From Phyto melanocephala (lineage: Eukaryota > Arthropoda > Insecta > Diptera > Rhinophoridae), in contig OW799236.1 of NCBI GenBank assembly GCA_941918925.1, positions 63,234,485-63,298,484 on the forward strand: a stretch of 64,000 nucleotides of DNA, written 5' to 3'. Below the pieces are notes generated by a model that worked only from the letters and a program-made list of their open reading frames with translations, was not told the DNA's origin and searched no databases. The position numbers were made by a program, and so were the translations under genes. Of the stretch, positions 10,961-22,764 are shown piece after piece; within the stretch, counting starts at the first letter, position 1; each line of letters starts with the position of its first letter.

Positions 10961-11700
10961 CCACTGTTGGTAAAAGTGGCACAATCGTGCCATTTTTGGC
11001 ACTATTAGTTGTTTAATGGTACCATGGCACGCTCAATAAAATCTTGGCACTTTTTCAAAAAATTATAAAAATATAATTTTACTTACTTTTGAAGATATAT
11101 ATTTTTAATTAAAAAGAAATAAATGTTTTTTCTCCCTGTTGTAAATACTACTAGAAATTTCAACAATGACACAAAACCCCGTTTCTGAAATGAATGACAT
11201 CCTACATGTTAAGATGGATTTAATCAGATGACTGCATAGGAAGAAAATTTTTAATACTCTTTCTGATACCCACATATCGTAATATCCATTTTAAAGCCCA
11301 TAAAGTATTTATATTCTGAATCGGGGTTTCATTTTATGACGATCTAGCTATGTCCATCCGTCTGTCCGTTTGTTTCTCATTCTCAAAAAAGCATTACATA
11401 TCAAATACATTTGTATGTATTTAATAAATAATACTATTTATAAATAATTTATCTGTATATATTTTTCAGATATTGAAGTCTGAAATTTTTTTTTGTATAT
11501 AATCAATTCATCTTAAAAAAATGTATTAATATAAAAAAAATGAATAGATGGGTTTATTTTTTTTAAATAGACATCAGTGATGGTATATGAGAATTTCAGC
11601 CTTGTGCCAAAATTTTAGCTGAAAAGTGCCAAAATATATTGAAAAGTGTCATAACAAATATATACACATGTCTATCACTGTTGGTAAAAGTGGCACAATG
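10961..11700. other. Undefined repeat region with a 25-bp direct repeat and an embedded type B scrap
   Basis: CACTGTTGGTAAAAGTGGCA occurs directly at about 10962 and 11676. TTGGCACTTTTTC near 11043 and GAAAAGTGCCAAAAT near 11625 are inverted. Between them, at about 11264-11375, is a worn plus-strand piece of the DINE-like 5' region (GCCCATAAAGTATTTATATT, GACGATCTAGCTATGTCCAT). The inverted GGCAC words hint at a hAT-like element, but I cannot fix ends or a duplication. Confidence 0.35.
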
Positions 11701-11777
11701 TTTTATTTTGACATACTTTTATTTCTAGGAGAGACAGTGTACTTTTGTTGCGCAGTGTAGTTTTTTCTAAATGTATA

Positions 11778-12965
11778 CCGGGGCGGGAATTCCCGGGAAT
11801 GAACCACTTAGTATTCCCGGAAAAATTTTGCTCTTATTCTTGGGAAAACCGGAAATAAAAATTATGTAGTATATTAGGAAATATATTTAATTTTATTTTT
11901 AATTTCTTATCTGTTTTTGTTTGTTAAGTATTTACAACTTTTCTCAAATACGAATATGTAAAAGAAAAACAAACATCGTCGGTCAAAAATATTTTACGCC
12001 AAAGTTAACGACTTTCTGGAATTATTTTTTATAAGTGCTTATAAATTTCAAGTGAGTTAATTATATGCATACATAATTAAATTTTTCTTGTATATAAATA
12101 TTTTTATAACAACCGTAAAACCAGCAGTACTTTCCATGGTTCATTTTTATAAATATAATCGTATGTACAAATTGTTTTTAAAAGTGGTCACAGAATTTGT
12201 AAATATAATTTTTTTCATTTATGATTGAATTTTTCTAGTAATACTTTTTTATAAAATTCACTTTGTGTAGAAGCAAATGTCTGAAGTTTGGAACTATTTT
12301 CAAAAAGTAGACAACGCAGCACAATGTAATATTTTCCCGAAAAAGTTAATATTCAAGGGCGGTAGTACTAGTGGTCTCATACGGCACCTTCTTTTGGTCC
12401 ATAAAATAAAATTTGAAAACGATTCTTCAACACTTGCACTAAATAAAAAAATAATTCCACCATTAAAAGTTTTTTAGACACCCAATCATTACCAGAAATT
12501 GTTTCAAAATTGGCAGCAGTCGATGGAATATCTATTCGAACAATTACACAAAGTTCTTTTATTTGTCAAAGTTTTTTCAGTAAAAATATGACGTTACCAA
12601 CGCCGTTAAAAATACGATGGTGAAAACAATATCGAGTCAAATTTGCAACAATTTGAGGTTTGCTCTTGTATTAGACGAGTGGAGTAGTGTTGCCCAAAAA
12701 AGATATCTGTTTACATGGCAATAATTATTTTTATAATTTGGGTTAAGTTTATATTTTCGGAAGATGTAATGCTGACACAATAAGGACTCTAATGGAAAAT
12801 AAACTACTACTAAAACAATGAATTATTAACCAAATCGTGATGTTAAAGTTTACAAATATTATTTATTTTAAAAGAAATTTTATTTTCGGGAATTCCCGGG
12901 AAGACGATTTTTTAATTCCCGTTTCCCGGGAATAAAAAAAGATTGGGAAATCCCAAACCCTAAGT
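11778..12965 (+). mobile_element. hAT-like element remnant with GGGAATTCCCGGGAA ends
   Basis: The left end has GGGGCGGGAATTCCCGGGAA. Inverted, the right end reads AGGGTTTGGGATTTCCCAA, followed by CCCGGGAAAC. The two share the CGGGAATTCCCGGGAA palindrome. Possible 8-bp flanks are AAATGTAT and AAGTGTGA, six of eight matching, which is suggestive only. The interior holds a transposase remnant starting with a BED zinc finger. Related CCCGGG ends recur at 21690-22182. Confidence 0.6.
12277..12745 (+). pseudogene. hAT transposase N-terminus with degenerate BED zinc finger
   Basis: The open part (12277-12477) reads MSEVWNYFQKVDNAAQCN, then GGSTSGLIRHLLLVH, which is the BED finger layout (aromatic W-x-YF, C-x2-C, H-x4-H) found at the start of hAT transposases and used for DNA binding. 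The second Cys of the C-x2-C pair is Phe (CNIF), so the finger would not fold as usual. After a stop and frameshift it continues LPEIVSKLAAVDGISIRTIT, another recognisable hAT block, then breaks up by about 12745. The catalytic DDE region and dimerisation domain are missing. Too short and too broken to be functional. Confidence 0.75.
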
Positions 12966-13440
12966 GTGACACACAACTTTTTATAGGCGCTTGACATATG
13001 CTTATATATAAAGTAGCTTTTATACCGAGTTTCAATTTAAGACAAACACGGATTTTTACTTTACTGAGTAAAAGAAAAATTAGGAATATAATGAATTTTC
13101 TGTTTACATTTTCAGGTATATATGTTTACAGGTATATGTATTTTGCTAATACGCATATCCTTTTAAGACTTTACCTTTTTATATAAATGCCTACTTATTT
13201 TATTAGACCTATAAAGTTGTTTTTCTTGCCCGCATCTTTAGATCAATAATAATTAAATTTGTGATCATAAAAATATTATATATGTATATATATATAAAAT
13301 ATAATATTTATAGACGATACAGCTACTTATATACATATAAGCAAAATCCAATCTGTGGCATTGTGTGTTGTTTAAATTATTATGGCTGCTACTGTACATT
13401 ATTTAATGTTAAGATATTTTTCATACCACAAACAACAACA
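12966..13440. other. No recognisable feature
   Basis: AT-rich, including TA-rich stretches around 13260-13310. No TE end or credible coding found. Confidence 0.5.
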
Positions 13441-15286
13441 AATAAAAAAAGTAAGAGCACTATATTCGGCTGTGCCGAATCTTTTATACCCACCATCAAT
13501 TGTGTGTACATTTAAAGCACAATATTTATTATATTGTTAATCATTATGGAATAATCTCTTTATAATAAAATATGTATCACTTTCTTTGTAGAGGGTGGTT
13601 AAATTTTAAGGGCCCATGTTGAAGGTGAACTACACCTAGACCTTAAATTTGTTCTCTGCATTTCAGTTGATACGCAAGTGAGCAACGCTTTAACGTTATT
13701 CAGGTTTTTTAAAAAATGGGCGTTCAAATCAAAATGCATTTTGTGCACTTCGTAATTCTTTTGATTAACATAATCGTTCAAAATCGTCCACAATCGGGAG
13801 AATTGTAAAAAATATTTAAATTTCTGCAAAACAGGTACGTATAAAATGTTAAAAAATCTGTGAATGCCTTCTTAGTTCGTTGAATGGGAACCACTGCTAG
13901 TTTTTGCGATAGTGTGGCAAAAGAGCAGTTAACCTCTCCTCATCATCATGCCCAACAATAGAGCATCAACATTGTCATTGAAAATTTGGACCATCAGATA
14001 GAGGACTGGCGCCAAGGATGAAGGGGGCCATTTGGCCGATATTTCGTTTAATACATAATTGAACCATAAAAATATTATAATTACAAAAAGAAATAATAAT
14101 AATTTCCTAAATAATTTGTGTTTTATTTAAATTCAACAACGGTTCTTTAAAATTTAACCACCCTTTATAAGTTCGATGTGCTACTAAAATGCTTTTGTAA
14201 ATGTAGTCTTTCAATGAAAGTGGGCGTTAAAGTAGGCGTGTCAATAAAGTTTCTGCTAATACACACAACTTAGATATTTCAATATAGTCCTTTATTTTCC
14301 CAAAAAATTTGTCAATAGAGAAATTACATGAATTAAAGACATACCGTTATATGGGAGGTAGGCGTTAAAGTGGGAGTGTCACCTAAACTTTTTGGCACAA
14401 CAATAACATTGATTAGAAGGATATACGTAGCAAATTTGATAATCATACCTCTAATTTTGGCGGTTTTATGAGCTTTTAAATTTTATTAACGGTAGATAAC
14501 GTGAAAGGTGGGCGTTATAGTAGGCGTGTCAAAGTTATTTTTGCGAATGAATACAACTTAGGTGTTTCAATATAGCCCTTTGTTATTCCAAAATCTTTAT
14601 TAATAGAAAAATTATATGAATTTTAGGTAAAACGTTATATGGGAGGTGGGCGTAAAAGTGGGCGTGGCACATTGATTTTCCGTTACAAAAAAGCGTCTCA
14701 CCAAAAAGCAAAGTGTGCAAAATTTCAGAGTCGTACATCCAATTTTGTTGCTTTTATGACGATTTTGTTTTTAAATATACCGAAAAATACACTGTGCGGT
14801 ATAAATATTCGTACAGTTTGATCGATAACTCCTCTCCTAATGCATGGATTTAGATAATTTTCGGGGAAAAATATTTTTTTTACTCAGAAAATATATGTTC
14901 GGAGTTTCGTGAGTCTACGGTAATGCGTTTGGACACAATTCCATTTTATTCGAAGTTCGAAGGAGACGGGTTTTTCGACCTACTCTTGCTTTTCGAGCTA
15001 TAACTATCTTCCTAATATTCCGATTTAGCTCATTTTCAATACCAAACAAACCTTGTCTATAAGAAAGATTCTAGCAAAATTTGAGCCCCCTAGCTTTTTC
15101 GGTGCGACCTCTATCGTGCTTTCAACAGACGGACAGACGGACGGACATAGCTAGATCGTCATCAAATCAAACCCTGATTCAGAATATATATACTTTATGG
15201 GGTCTAAAATTGATATTTCGATGTGTTACAAACGGAATGACAAAATGAATATACCCTCACCATTTTTTTGGTGGCGGGTATAAAAA
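13441..15286 (-). mobile_element. DINE-like type B copy B2, full length, carrying a mariner MITE
   Basis: In reverse orientation, the 3' end is at the left: GTAAGAGCACTATATTCGGC with hairpin ATTCGGCTGTGCCGAAT, then TTTTATACCCACCA. The 5' end is at the right: CACCATTTTTTTGGTGGCGG next to TATAAAAAG. The body holds two units of an internal repeat marked by GGGAGGTGGGCGTAAAAGTG (about 14352 and 14640) and the GACGGACAGACGG stretch. The GC islands made of ACGCCCAC words are the same as in Drosophila DINE-1, which supports the family call. Confidence 0.75.
13591..14165 (+). mobile_element. mariner-like MITE (deletion derivative) inside B2
   Basis: TIRs GAGGGTGGTTAAATTTTAAG and its inverse end at AACCACCCTT; TA flanks both sides. 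It retains both ends of a transposase gene. Frame-shifted pieces of the N-terminal helix-turn-helix (NGRSNQNAFCALRNS) and a stretch like SVAKEQLTSPHHHAQQ are visible, then the extreme C terminus (GHLADISFNT) near 14020. The catalytic core is deleted. The same element occupies the same TA in B5 and B7. Confidence 0.85.
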
Positions 15287-16130
15287 GACGTAATTTTTGA
15301 AAAGAATTATTTGTTTTTGATTCAATTCTGCTTGGAATGAAATATATTTAATTTGTGAGAGGAATGAAATACCTACGGCAAATTTCAAAAGTTAAGTTTG
15401 TATTGCAAACAATTTAAATAAAAAGAAAAATATTTATTTTATTTGCGAAAAGAAGGAAAAACTATAAAAATCCTAAATAGCATTTGTCTCGCAACTTTTA
15501 TCTTTTTTTATTCAGAGCATAATTCAATAAACGGGAGAAAAAAATGAAATTTTATTCGCAAACATAATTTTTTGCGTACTATGCTTATTATAAAATACCC
15601 TATAAGCAGTAGAGAGTCGTCTACGAAAAAAAAAACGCACTTTAAGTTAACGTAATTCAGCTAATTACAAAACAATGCAGAAATTACAGACTTTAAACGG
15701 TATTTTTGCTTGTCTGATTTAATTGATTTGTCTATGTGTTAGAGGTTAAATGAATAACTTTGGACCATTTTTGTGCGACAATATATTACTAATTTAACTG
15801 TTTTTATATCACGAATGCTAAGAAGATCCAAATGAAGTTATAATTACTTGGAAGTAATTATAATAGGGACGAAGAAAAAACGAACAGTTTATTAATTCGT
15901 AGGTAATTGTGCTTACCGAAATTAGTACCAACACCAATCGAGATATTTTCGATAATAAAATAAAAATACAAAAACATTTGTATAAGCTACAGCTAATTTT
16001 AAAGCTACATGTTCTATTGGCTTAACTTATGCCTTTGTAGCAAATATGTTCATGACATTTTAATTATAAAAAGAGTACTAAACATTATAAATAACAAAAA
16101 CAATTTAAATAATTAAACGTAAATACAAGT
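15287..16130. other. No recognisable feature
   Basis: AT-rich non-coding sequence with no TIR or repeat match found inside the window. Confidence 0.5.
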
Positions 16131-16465
16131 TGAAATTTAGAATTTGTTCAGAACAGTCAATCTTTGTGGGTGCATTGGTTTTTCGACAATCACTCTTGCA
16201 TTATCATTCGCCCAAATGCGGCAATTTCGCTTAAGGACGAATCCACGGAGGTGACCGGAAAAATCACGAAGTGCACAATATGCGTTTTGATTTGAACGCT
16301 GATTTTTATAATAAGCCTGAATAACTTTAACGCGTTTCTCGATTGTGTATTTTTCCATGGTTGAGTTAGTCTGAAGCTGAGAAATGTCTAATGAAATGCA
16401 GAAAAAAACTGCACGTTTAGGTGTGGTTCACATTCAATATTGGCCCTTAAAACTTTACCACCCTT
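16131..16465 (-). pseudogene. mariner transposase, N-terminus fused to core by internal deletion
   Basis: The minus-strand frame 16358-16137 starts MEKYTIEKRVKVIQAYYKNQ and RSNQNAYCALRDF, the N-terminal helix-turn-helix. Without a stop it passes to GFVLKRNCRIWANDNARV and EKPMHPQRLTV, which normally lies in the catalytic domain well over 100 residues further on. So about 100-150 codons were removed in frame, including the first catalytic Asp. The element's TIR (ACCACCCTTTA, 16455-16465) with TA remains on the right. The left end is lost. It belongs to the same family as the MITEs at 13591, 22250, 25669 and 41223. Confidence 0.8.
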
Positions 16466-16618
16466 TAGTTTAGTTAAAATCTCTCATATTTCATGCTTCA
16501 CACATTTCAGTCAGTCAAAAATGTATGTAAGTATATGATTACGATGTTGCCAAAACAATCTGTTAAATTGTTGGCATAACAAGTCTTTTAATTTGTTTGC
16601 ATCTCAATGTATACACAG

Positions 16619-17895
16619 TAGGATAGGTAATCGATTATTCGACATTTTTAAGAAACCGGTTTTCAAATAGTTTGAAAATTAGAATGAAAGAAAAAACCGG
16701 TTGCTTTTTTTCAAATTTAGAAAAAACCGGTTAAACGGTCGAATACATAAAATATAATTCTGTCTTATACCCATGACAGAGATACATATATAGTTATAAA
16801 CTAGTTTGTTCTATGGTTTGATTGCATTTTAAGTTGAAGCACATTCAATGGCGTTATTATAAAATGCCGTTATTTAAAATAAAGATGTTAAAGGACAGAC
16901 ACTTTTTACCTAAAAGTGACCGAGAAGTTAAGTTTATTATTCAATTACCTTTAACTTTTAAGGTTAGGTTTATAAATTAAAAATTCCATTGTTTCTCCAC
17001 ATGAAACAAAATATGGCAACTAAATTGTGATTTATATTTCTTTTTTACTTCGACCTTTTTAATTTTTTTTTTTATTTTAAATTTTAATTTTTTTATATTA
17101 GTGACACAAAACAGTAAATAAATCATCCAAAATGTTATTTCGTTTTGTAACATTTTTTAAGAACTAAATTAATTTGTTAAAAGTAATCGGTTTTGCTTTG
17201 GTACTGCCATATTAAAAAAAATTTTTGTTACAAGGGGGTTGTAATAATGAAAAATATAAAAAAGTCACTTTACTGCTCACTGTAGTCAAATTTACCTTTT
17301 ACTAACATTAACTTTATAGGCAAATTGTAATAACGACCCTTTGTGAGCCAAACTATTTTGTATACAAGTCATATATTATCAGAGATATTAGTTAAGCTAT
17401 GGGTAGTCTTTAGTACAAGTCGCTAGATTTTCTAGAAGCAAAATATTATGAAATTCGAAAATAATATCAAAAAGTATTGCAAAGTACAATAATTTAGTCA
17501 AAAAACTTAACCGAACAGCTGATTATAATAACAAATTATAAGCGCAGCAACGTATAAAATACCTGCTCTCCATTTAAGACAAATAATAGTGAACCTAATT
17601 ATTTTTCTTATTTTACATTTGCTTTTGAAATCACAAATAAATTTCTACAATATTATGGAAGAGAATTTAATAAATTTGCTGATTTTTTTGAAATTTTTTG
17701 AGTAATGAATATAGTATGGTACGTTTGGTTTCAAAGGTAAATGAACATAAAACTAAAAATTAAAAAAACCGGCTTCTGTGAGTGAAAACACCGGTGTATT
17801 CGACATTCGAAAAATTAACATTTGGAAAAAACCGCCAGCTGAAAGAGTAAAAAACCGGTTTTTACACCGGTTGTAAAACCAAATCGATCACCCTA
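16619..17895. mobile_element. hAT-type non-autonomous element with 8-bp duplication
   Basis: The ends are TAGGATAGGTAATCGATT and the inverse TAGGGTGATCGATTTGG. The flanks ATACACAG (16611-16618) and ATACATAG (17896-17903) match at seven of eight positions, the 8-bp duplication expected for hAT. Both subterminal regions are crowded with ACCGGT words: about three at 16660-16735 and four or five at 17765-17875. These resemble the subterminal motifs that hAT transposases bind. No transposase is visible inside. Confidence 0.75.
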
Positions 17896-18164
17896 ATACA
17901 TAGGTACATATTAGAGTCCTGCATGAATGGTACTAAATCAAAAATTGTGCATTTATTCTCAAAATAAATTGTACTTGCTATGTCACACATACTGTTGAAT
18001 GTGAAGAGAGTTACACACATCTCTTTGAAACACATCGTACACTTCCATGTTCATTATTCTTAGCATTCAGCAACATGTTGTTTTTTATGTGAATCATTAG
18101 CACAGTTATTTAAAACAGCAATGAATACTCATACTACACAGTATGCATTTACTGTGTTGTACCA

Positions 18165-18645
18165 TTTTTATAACCTTCACCTGTGATGCACATGGGTATA
18201 TATAGCTTTGTAATTCCGTTTGTAATATCTACAAATTCCATTTCCGACCCCATAAAGTGTATATATTCTGAATACGAATAGAGGAGTCGATTAAGCCATA
18301 TGCGTCTGTCCGTGTGTTGGTCGAAATCAACTTTTAAAAGCAATCATATGTTCCTCAGATCTATAAATGGTATCAATCTTTTGGAAATATCTTAGAATGA
18401 ATCACTTTTTAATGTAACTCCTTCTACCCCGACAATATTGGTATCAAATGAAATGGCTTGACTATTAGAATACAGATAAATACGTAAGAATTTAAAAACG
18501 AGGATGGCGTCAGAAATAACAAAGAAAAATGGCGTATAAGAAGAAATACAGGGTAAGCTACGATGTAGGATTATACCTATGTACATAATGGTGAAGGGTA
18601 TTATCAGATTCGTCACTGCCGAATATAGCACTCATACTTGTTTTT
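18165..18645 (+). mobile_element. DINE-like type A copy A2, complete and compact
   Basis: The left end is TTTTTATAACCTTCACCTGT, followed by CCGACCCCATAAAGTGTA. The right end is GTGAAGGGTATTATCAGATT, then CGTCACTGCCGAATATAG and CATACTTGTTT. Length is about 480 bp, shorter than A3 because the AT-rich middle is absent. The terminal hairpin is damaged (TTCGTCACTGCCGAA). It carries AGGATTATACCTATGTACAT, shared with A4 and A5. Confidence 0.7.
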
Positions 18646-19097
18646 TTAGAGAGATATCGATAGAGGTTCAGCGTTGCCAGTTTATATGTGAATTTTTGGA
18701 AATGACAATTCAAAAACAGGGTATTAGGAATAAAAAAACTGAAAATAAGTATAACCAAATTTGATTAAACAATTTCTTAAATTATTATTAATAATTTAAA
18801 ATAGTAAGCTAAAATAAGTTTAAACTTTGTATTTTACAACTAAAAATAATAATATTCTTTTAAACTTAAAAGCGCCAAGTTATGCACAAATGAAAAAAAT
18901 CTATCGCACCAAAGTGGCATCTCTGCAAAAAATTCCATTCAATGCTAATTTCTCTTTTGCAGACTACTCTGGCTTTACACATTTTTTTGCTCTATGTTGA
19001 AAAGCCAAAGAAAAAAGTAAACATTATTTTTTAAATGGTGTACAGCTTTTTGTTTTTATTGCTGTGTTGTCTAGTGTACAGAAAAAAACGACAGTTT
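18646..19097. other. No recognisable feature
   Basis: AT-rich spacer between A2 and the piggyBac-like MITE. No coding seen. Confidence 0.5.
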
Positions 19098-19101
19098 TTA
19101 A

Positions 19102-19444
19102 CCCTTTAACGACTAATGGGACACATATGTCCCATTTGGTTTTTTCACCAATACTGCCACATTTTATAATTCATTTTGACCAAATGGTCTTGCTCGACAA
19201 AAAACAAAAGCATCTTTGGTATTCTTGTTAAACTTAATTTTTTTTTGCTTCAATTGTGTTTAGAACGTCATAAAGTCAAAAATTTGCTTTTTTTTTCGAA
19301 TATTTAGTTTTTTAATATCTCGGATTCTAATTAAAACTCTTCGATAAACTTTATGTAAATAAATTAAATAACGAATACTGTATTCGGGAATTCGGGAGGA
19401 CTGAGAATGTAATGGGACATACGTGTCCCATTCGTCGTTAAAGG
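19102..19444. mobile_element. piggyBac-like MITE with hairpin-bearing TIRs
   Basis: The left end is CCCTTTAACGACTAATGGG, preceded by TTAA (19098-19101). The right end inverted is CCTTTAACGACGAATGGG. TTAA plus CCCTTTAAC is the style of many piggyBac-like termini. The TTAA expected on the right is not intact (GGAACTTTT). Each TIR contains its own short palindrome, ATGGGACA and TGTCCCAT around a 4-bp loop. It sits about 90 bp from the C terminus of a piggyBac transposase remnant. Confidence 0.65.
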
Positions 19445-19534
19445 AACTTTTGTAATGCATTTTTTCTTTTATTTTATTTAATATTTTATGACTGATTATA
19501 TAAATGGTTCATATAAGGAGAATCCAAATTAAAG

Positions 19535-20393
19535 TTAGGTGTGATAAATCTTAAAACAATTTCTGTTCCTACTAAAGCACATTGGTTGTTTGCATGCAAA
19601 AAAAATTGTGTTTGTTTGGCTTTCGATTACATTCTTTGTGCAAGCAACACATCGCTTCCTGACTCCTTCTTTCTATTCTTGTTTGATAATGTTCAGCTAA
19701 ATTTAAAAATGCCCTCAGTTTTACCGTGTAAAGGATTCTCGTGGTGTCGAGATAATACCAACTTTTCGACAACAAAGGCCGTCTACTAACTGTGTAGCCA
19801 ACTGCGTGGTTAATTATTGGTCTAATTTTAAAGGCTCGGTCGTATGATGGATCGTCACGGCTTAGCTGTTCACCATTATTGACAAAATGCAAAGAGGAAA
19901 GAATTTTTTTGAACGGTCCCGAGTTATAACCTTTAAAATAAACGGTACTGAATATATTTCCATCGTAGACCAGTACAATATTATTTCAGATAATCTGTGG
20001 ATACTCATTGCTATAATCAGCCCAAAACATGATTTAAACTTTTCTTTACTTATAGAAAATAACATAATATTAATTGGCTTTTTTGCAGTGAACTTTAACT
20101 TAAATGTTTTTTTCGACCTTAGATTTGTTAACATATTTTGCCATTGACGCATCAGTCTTAAAATTTTTGCTCGTTGGAGGTTTTTGGGTCTGCAGAATAT
20201 CTTCAGTTTCGATAACCCCTTTTTCCATTGACGTATCAGTCTTAGAATTTTTGCTCTTTAAAGGTTTTTAGGTTTGCAGAATATCTGCGATTTCCAATTC
20301 GGCTCCGATAGCTAAACCAGTTAAATTATCCAAAACACCCCTATTCTCGGTATTCAACTCCAACACATTTTCTTCATCCACTTCCTGATGCAT
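19535..20393 (-). pseudogene. piggyBac-family transposase remnant
   Basis: From an ATG at 20393 (MHQEVDEENVLELNTENRG) the acidic N-terminal region runs through a tandem-duplicated segment. After frameshifts comes LYWST, IYSVPFI, KVITRDRSKK and LHFVNNGEQLSRDD, YDRAFKIRPIINH, the hallmark run preceding the first catalytic Asp of piggyBac transposases. The catalytic middle is deleted. The tail gives RKRCVACTKNVIE, ACKQPMC and FKIYHT, stop at 19535, which is the C-terminal cysteine-rich zinc-binding domain that recognises the TIR. Several stops and frameshifts plus the missing core mean no activity. TIRs of the parent element were not found with confidence; the neighbouring MITE may be a relative. 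Confidence 0.85.
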
Positions 20394-20556
20394 TTAAAAG
20401 CTGTAAAATTTTTTAAAATCGACGCAATCTGCTCATCTTTAAAAATAACTTTTAATGATTTACAATAATTGAATGGAAAACATGTTTTTAAAGTGCAACT
20501 TAAAACACAAATTTACACACAAATTGCGCACTAGAGTATTGCAATTTAAATAAAGC

Positions 20557-22247
20557 AAAGGTTTGTTTGATATTGAAAATGGGCTAAATCGGAATATCAG
20601 GAAGAGGGTTGTAGCTCGTAAAGCAAGAGTAGGTCGAAAAAACCGTGTCCTTCTAACATCGAATAAAATGTGTATATTTCCTGAGTAAAAACAATATTTG
20701 TCCCCGAAAATTGTCTAATCTATGCATTAGAAAAGGAGTTGTAGATCAAAATGTACGAAAATTTATACCGCACAGTGTATTTTTCGGTATATTTAAAAAC
20801 AACAACGTCATAAAAGCTACAAAATTGGATGTATAATTCTGAAATTTTGCAAACATGACTTTTTGCTCAAATGCTTTTTTCTAACGGAAAATAAATGTGA
20901 TACGCCCACTTTTACGCCCACCTCCCATATAACGTTTTACCTCAAATCACTATATTGAAACATCTAAATTGCATTCAGTAGTAGAAATAATTTCGACACG
21001 CCTACTATAACGCCCACTTTTCAAGCTATCCACTGTTAATGAAATTTAAAAGCTCATAAAACCGACAAAATTCTTCTAGTCAATGCCATTGTTATGCCAA
21101 AAATACGCCCACTTAAACGCCCACCTCCCATATAACGGTTTATCTCAAATTCATATAATTTTTCTATGAATAAAGATTTTGGAATAATAAAGTACTATAT
21201 TGAAACATCTAAGTTCAATTCATTAGAAGAAGCAACTTCAACACGCTTACTTTAACGCCCACTTTCATCGAAAGACTACAAAAACATAGACACGCCTACT
21301 ATTACGAAATTTAAAATTTAATGAAATTTAAAAGCTCATAAAACCGACAAAATTGGAGGTATGATGATGAAATTTGCTACATATATCCTTTTAATCAATG
21401 TGATTGTTATGCCGGAAAATTTAGGTGACAAGCCTACCTTTACGCCTACCTGTCATATAACGTTTTATCTCAAACTCATATAATTTCTCTATTAGCAAAG
21501 ATTCATTCATTAGCAGAAACAACTTCAACACGCCTACTTTAACGCCCACTTTTATTGAAAAACTCAATTTACGAAAACATTTTACTAGCATATAGAACTT
21601 ATACAAAGAAAGTGATACATATTTTAGTATAAAGAGATTATTGCATAGCGATTACTGCTAATAACAAACAAATACATTTTGTGCTATAAATTGGGTTATT
21701 TCCCGGGAATTTAAGTTATTTAATCTGCCCGATTTCCCGGGATTATTTTTCGGGATCCCGGGAAATAAAAGAGGTGGCTACGATTCGAAAGCATATGTTT
21801 ATATTGTTTATATTAAAATTGAATTCTAATGATTTTATTTTTGATCTCATAGCTGAAGTACCTGTATTTTTCTTTTTGTGCTTATATTTGATCTCTTATC
21901 TAGAGAATATTTTTTTCAATAAAAAATATTTTTGCTCAATTTATATTTTAACTTCATGTTCTTTATTAATTTTTATAGTTTTGGAGTGTTTCTTTTACAT
22001 TATAAACTATTTTATGGTTTTTAATAAATTTTTTAACTTCATGTTCTTTATTAATTTTTATAGTTTTGGAGTGTTTCTTTTACATTATAAACTATTTTAT
22101 GGTTTTTAATAAAACAACTTTTTTTTTTTTTTTGCATTCCCGGGAAACAAAAATTTTCGGGGAAAAAACTCTAGCTATAAAAGAACGGAAAATTGGTGGT
22201 AGGTATAAAAGATTCGGCACAGCCGAATATAGTGCTCTTACTTGTTT
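20557..22247 (+). mobile_element. DINE-like type B copy B3, 5'-truncated, with empty mariner site
   Basis: It starts inside the element at AAGGTTTGTTTGATATTGAA and runs through three internal ACGCCCACCTCCCATATAAC-type units (about 20905, 21110 and 21435). It ends with TTGGTGGTAGGTATAAAAG, hairpin ATTCGGCACAGCCGAAT and CTCTTACTTGTT. At 21599-21606 it reads TTATACAAAG with no insertion, so this is an empty site for the mariner MITE found at the same place in B2, B5 and B7. A CCCGGG-rich insertion occupies 21690-22182. Confidence 0.75.
21690..22182. mobile_element. CCCGGG-rich hAT-like insertion in B3
   Basis: This stretch interrupts B3 and opens with TTTCCCGGGAATTTAAG, CCCGATTTCCCGGGATT and TCCCGGGAAATAAAA; near its right end is TTCCCGGGAAACAAAAATTT. 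The words match those at the ends of the element at 11778-12965. It also holds an 85-bp tandem duplication (unit starting ACTTCATGTTCTTTATT at 21951 and 22036). Ends are approximate. Confidence 0.55.
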
Positions 22248-22249
22248 AT

Positions 22250-22762
22250 GATAATATTGGCATGTTTCATTTATGTATGGAACCAAATATCGGCCAAATG
22301 GCCTCCGCGACCTCGGCGGATCACAAATGTTCAATGACAATATTGATGTTCAATTGTTGGACACGATGATAAGTCGAGGCTAACTGCTCTTTTGCCGCAC
22401 TATCGCGAAAAACAGCAATGTTTTCCGATTAACGAATTAAAAAGGCATTCACAGATGTTTTCACATTTCAGATAGACCAGTTTTGCTGAAATTTAAATAC
22501 TTTTCACAATTCTTCCGATTGTGGACGAATTTGAACGATTATGTTGACCAAGGGAATCACGAAGTGCACGAAATGCATTCTGATTTCAACTCCCATTTTA
22601 ATAATAAGTCTGAATAACTTTAACGCATTGCTCAATTGTGTTTCTTTCCATAGTTCAAATTGACGTAGTCTGAAATTAAGAAATGTCAAATGAACTGCAA
22701 AAAAACTTCACGTTTAGGTGTGGTTCATATTCAGCATCGGCCCTTAAAATTTAATCACCCTT
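22250..22762 (-). mobile_element. mariner-like deletion derivative, left end lost
   Basis: The right TIR is TTAAAATTTAATCACCCTT followed by TA. The transposase N terminus reads leftward in broken frame (ERNTIEQ, then NGS-like and ALRDSLGQ-like segments), with a piece of the C terminus (GHLADI-like, GGCCAAATGGCC on the plus strand) near 22290. The left boundary abuts the end of B3, so the left TIR is missing or was removed. Confidence 0.7.
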
Positions 22763-22764
22763 TA

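Noticed and set aside
18149..18343. Frames shared between type A copies (MLLKVDFDQHTDR here, similar reading near 61870)
   Set aside because: Both are the same stretch of the DINE-like element read in frame by chance.
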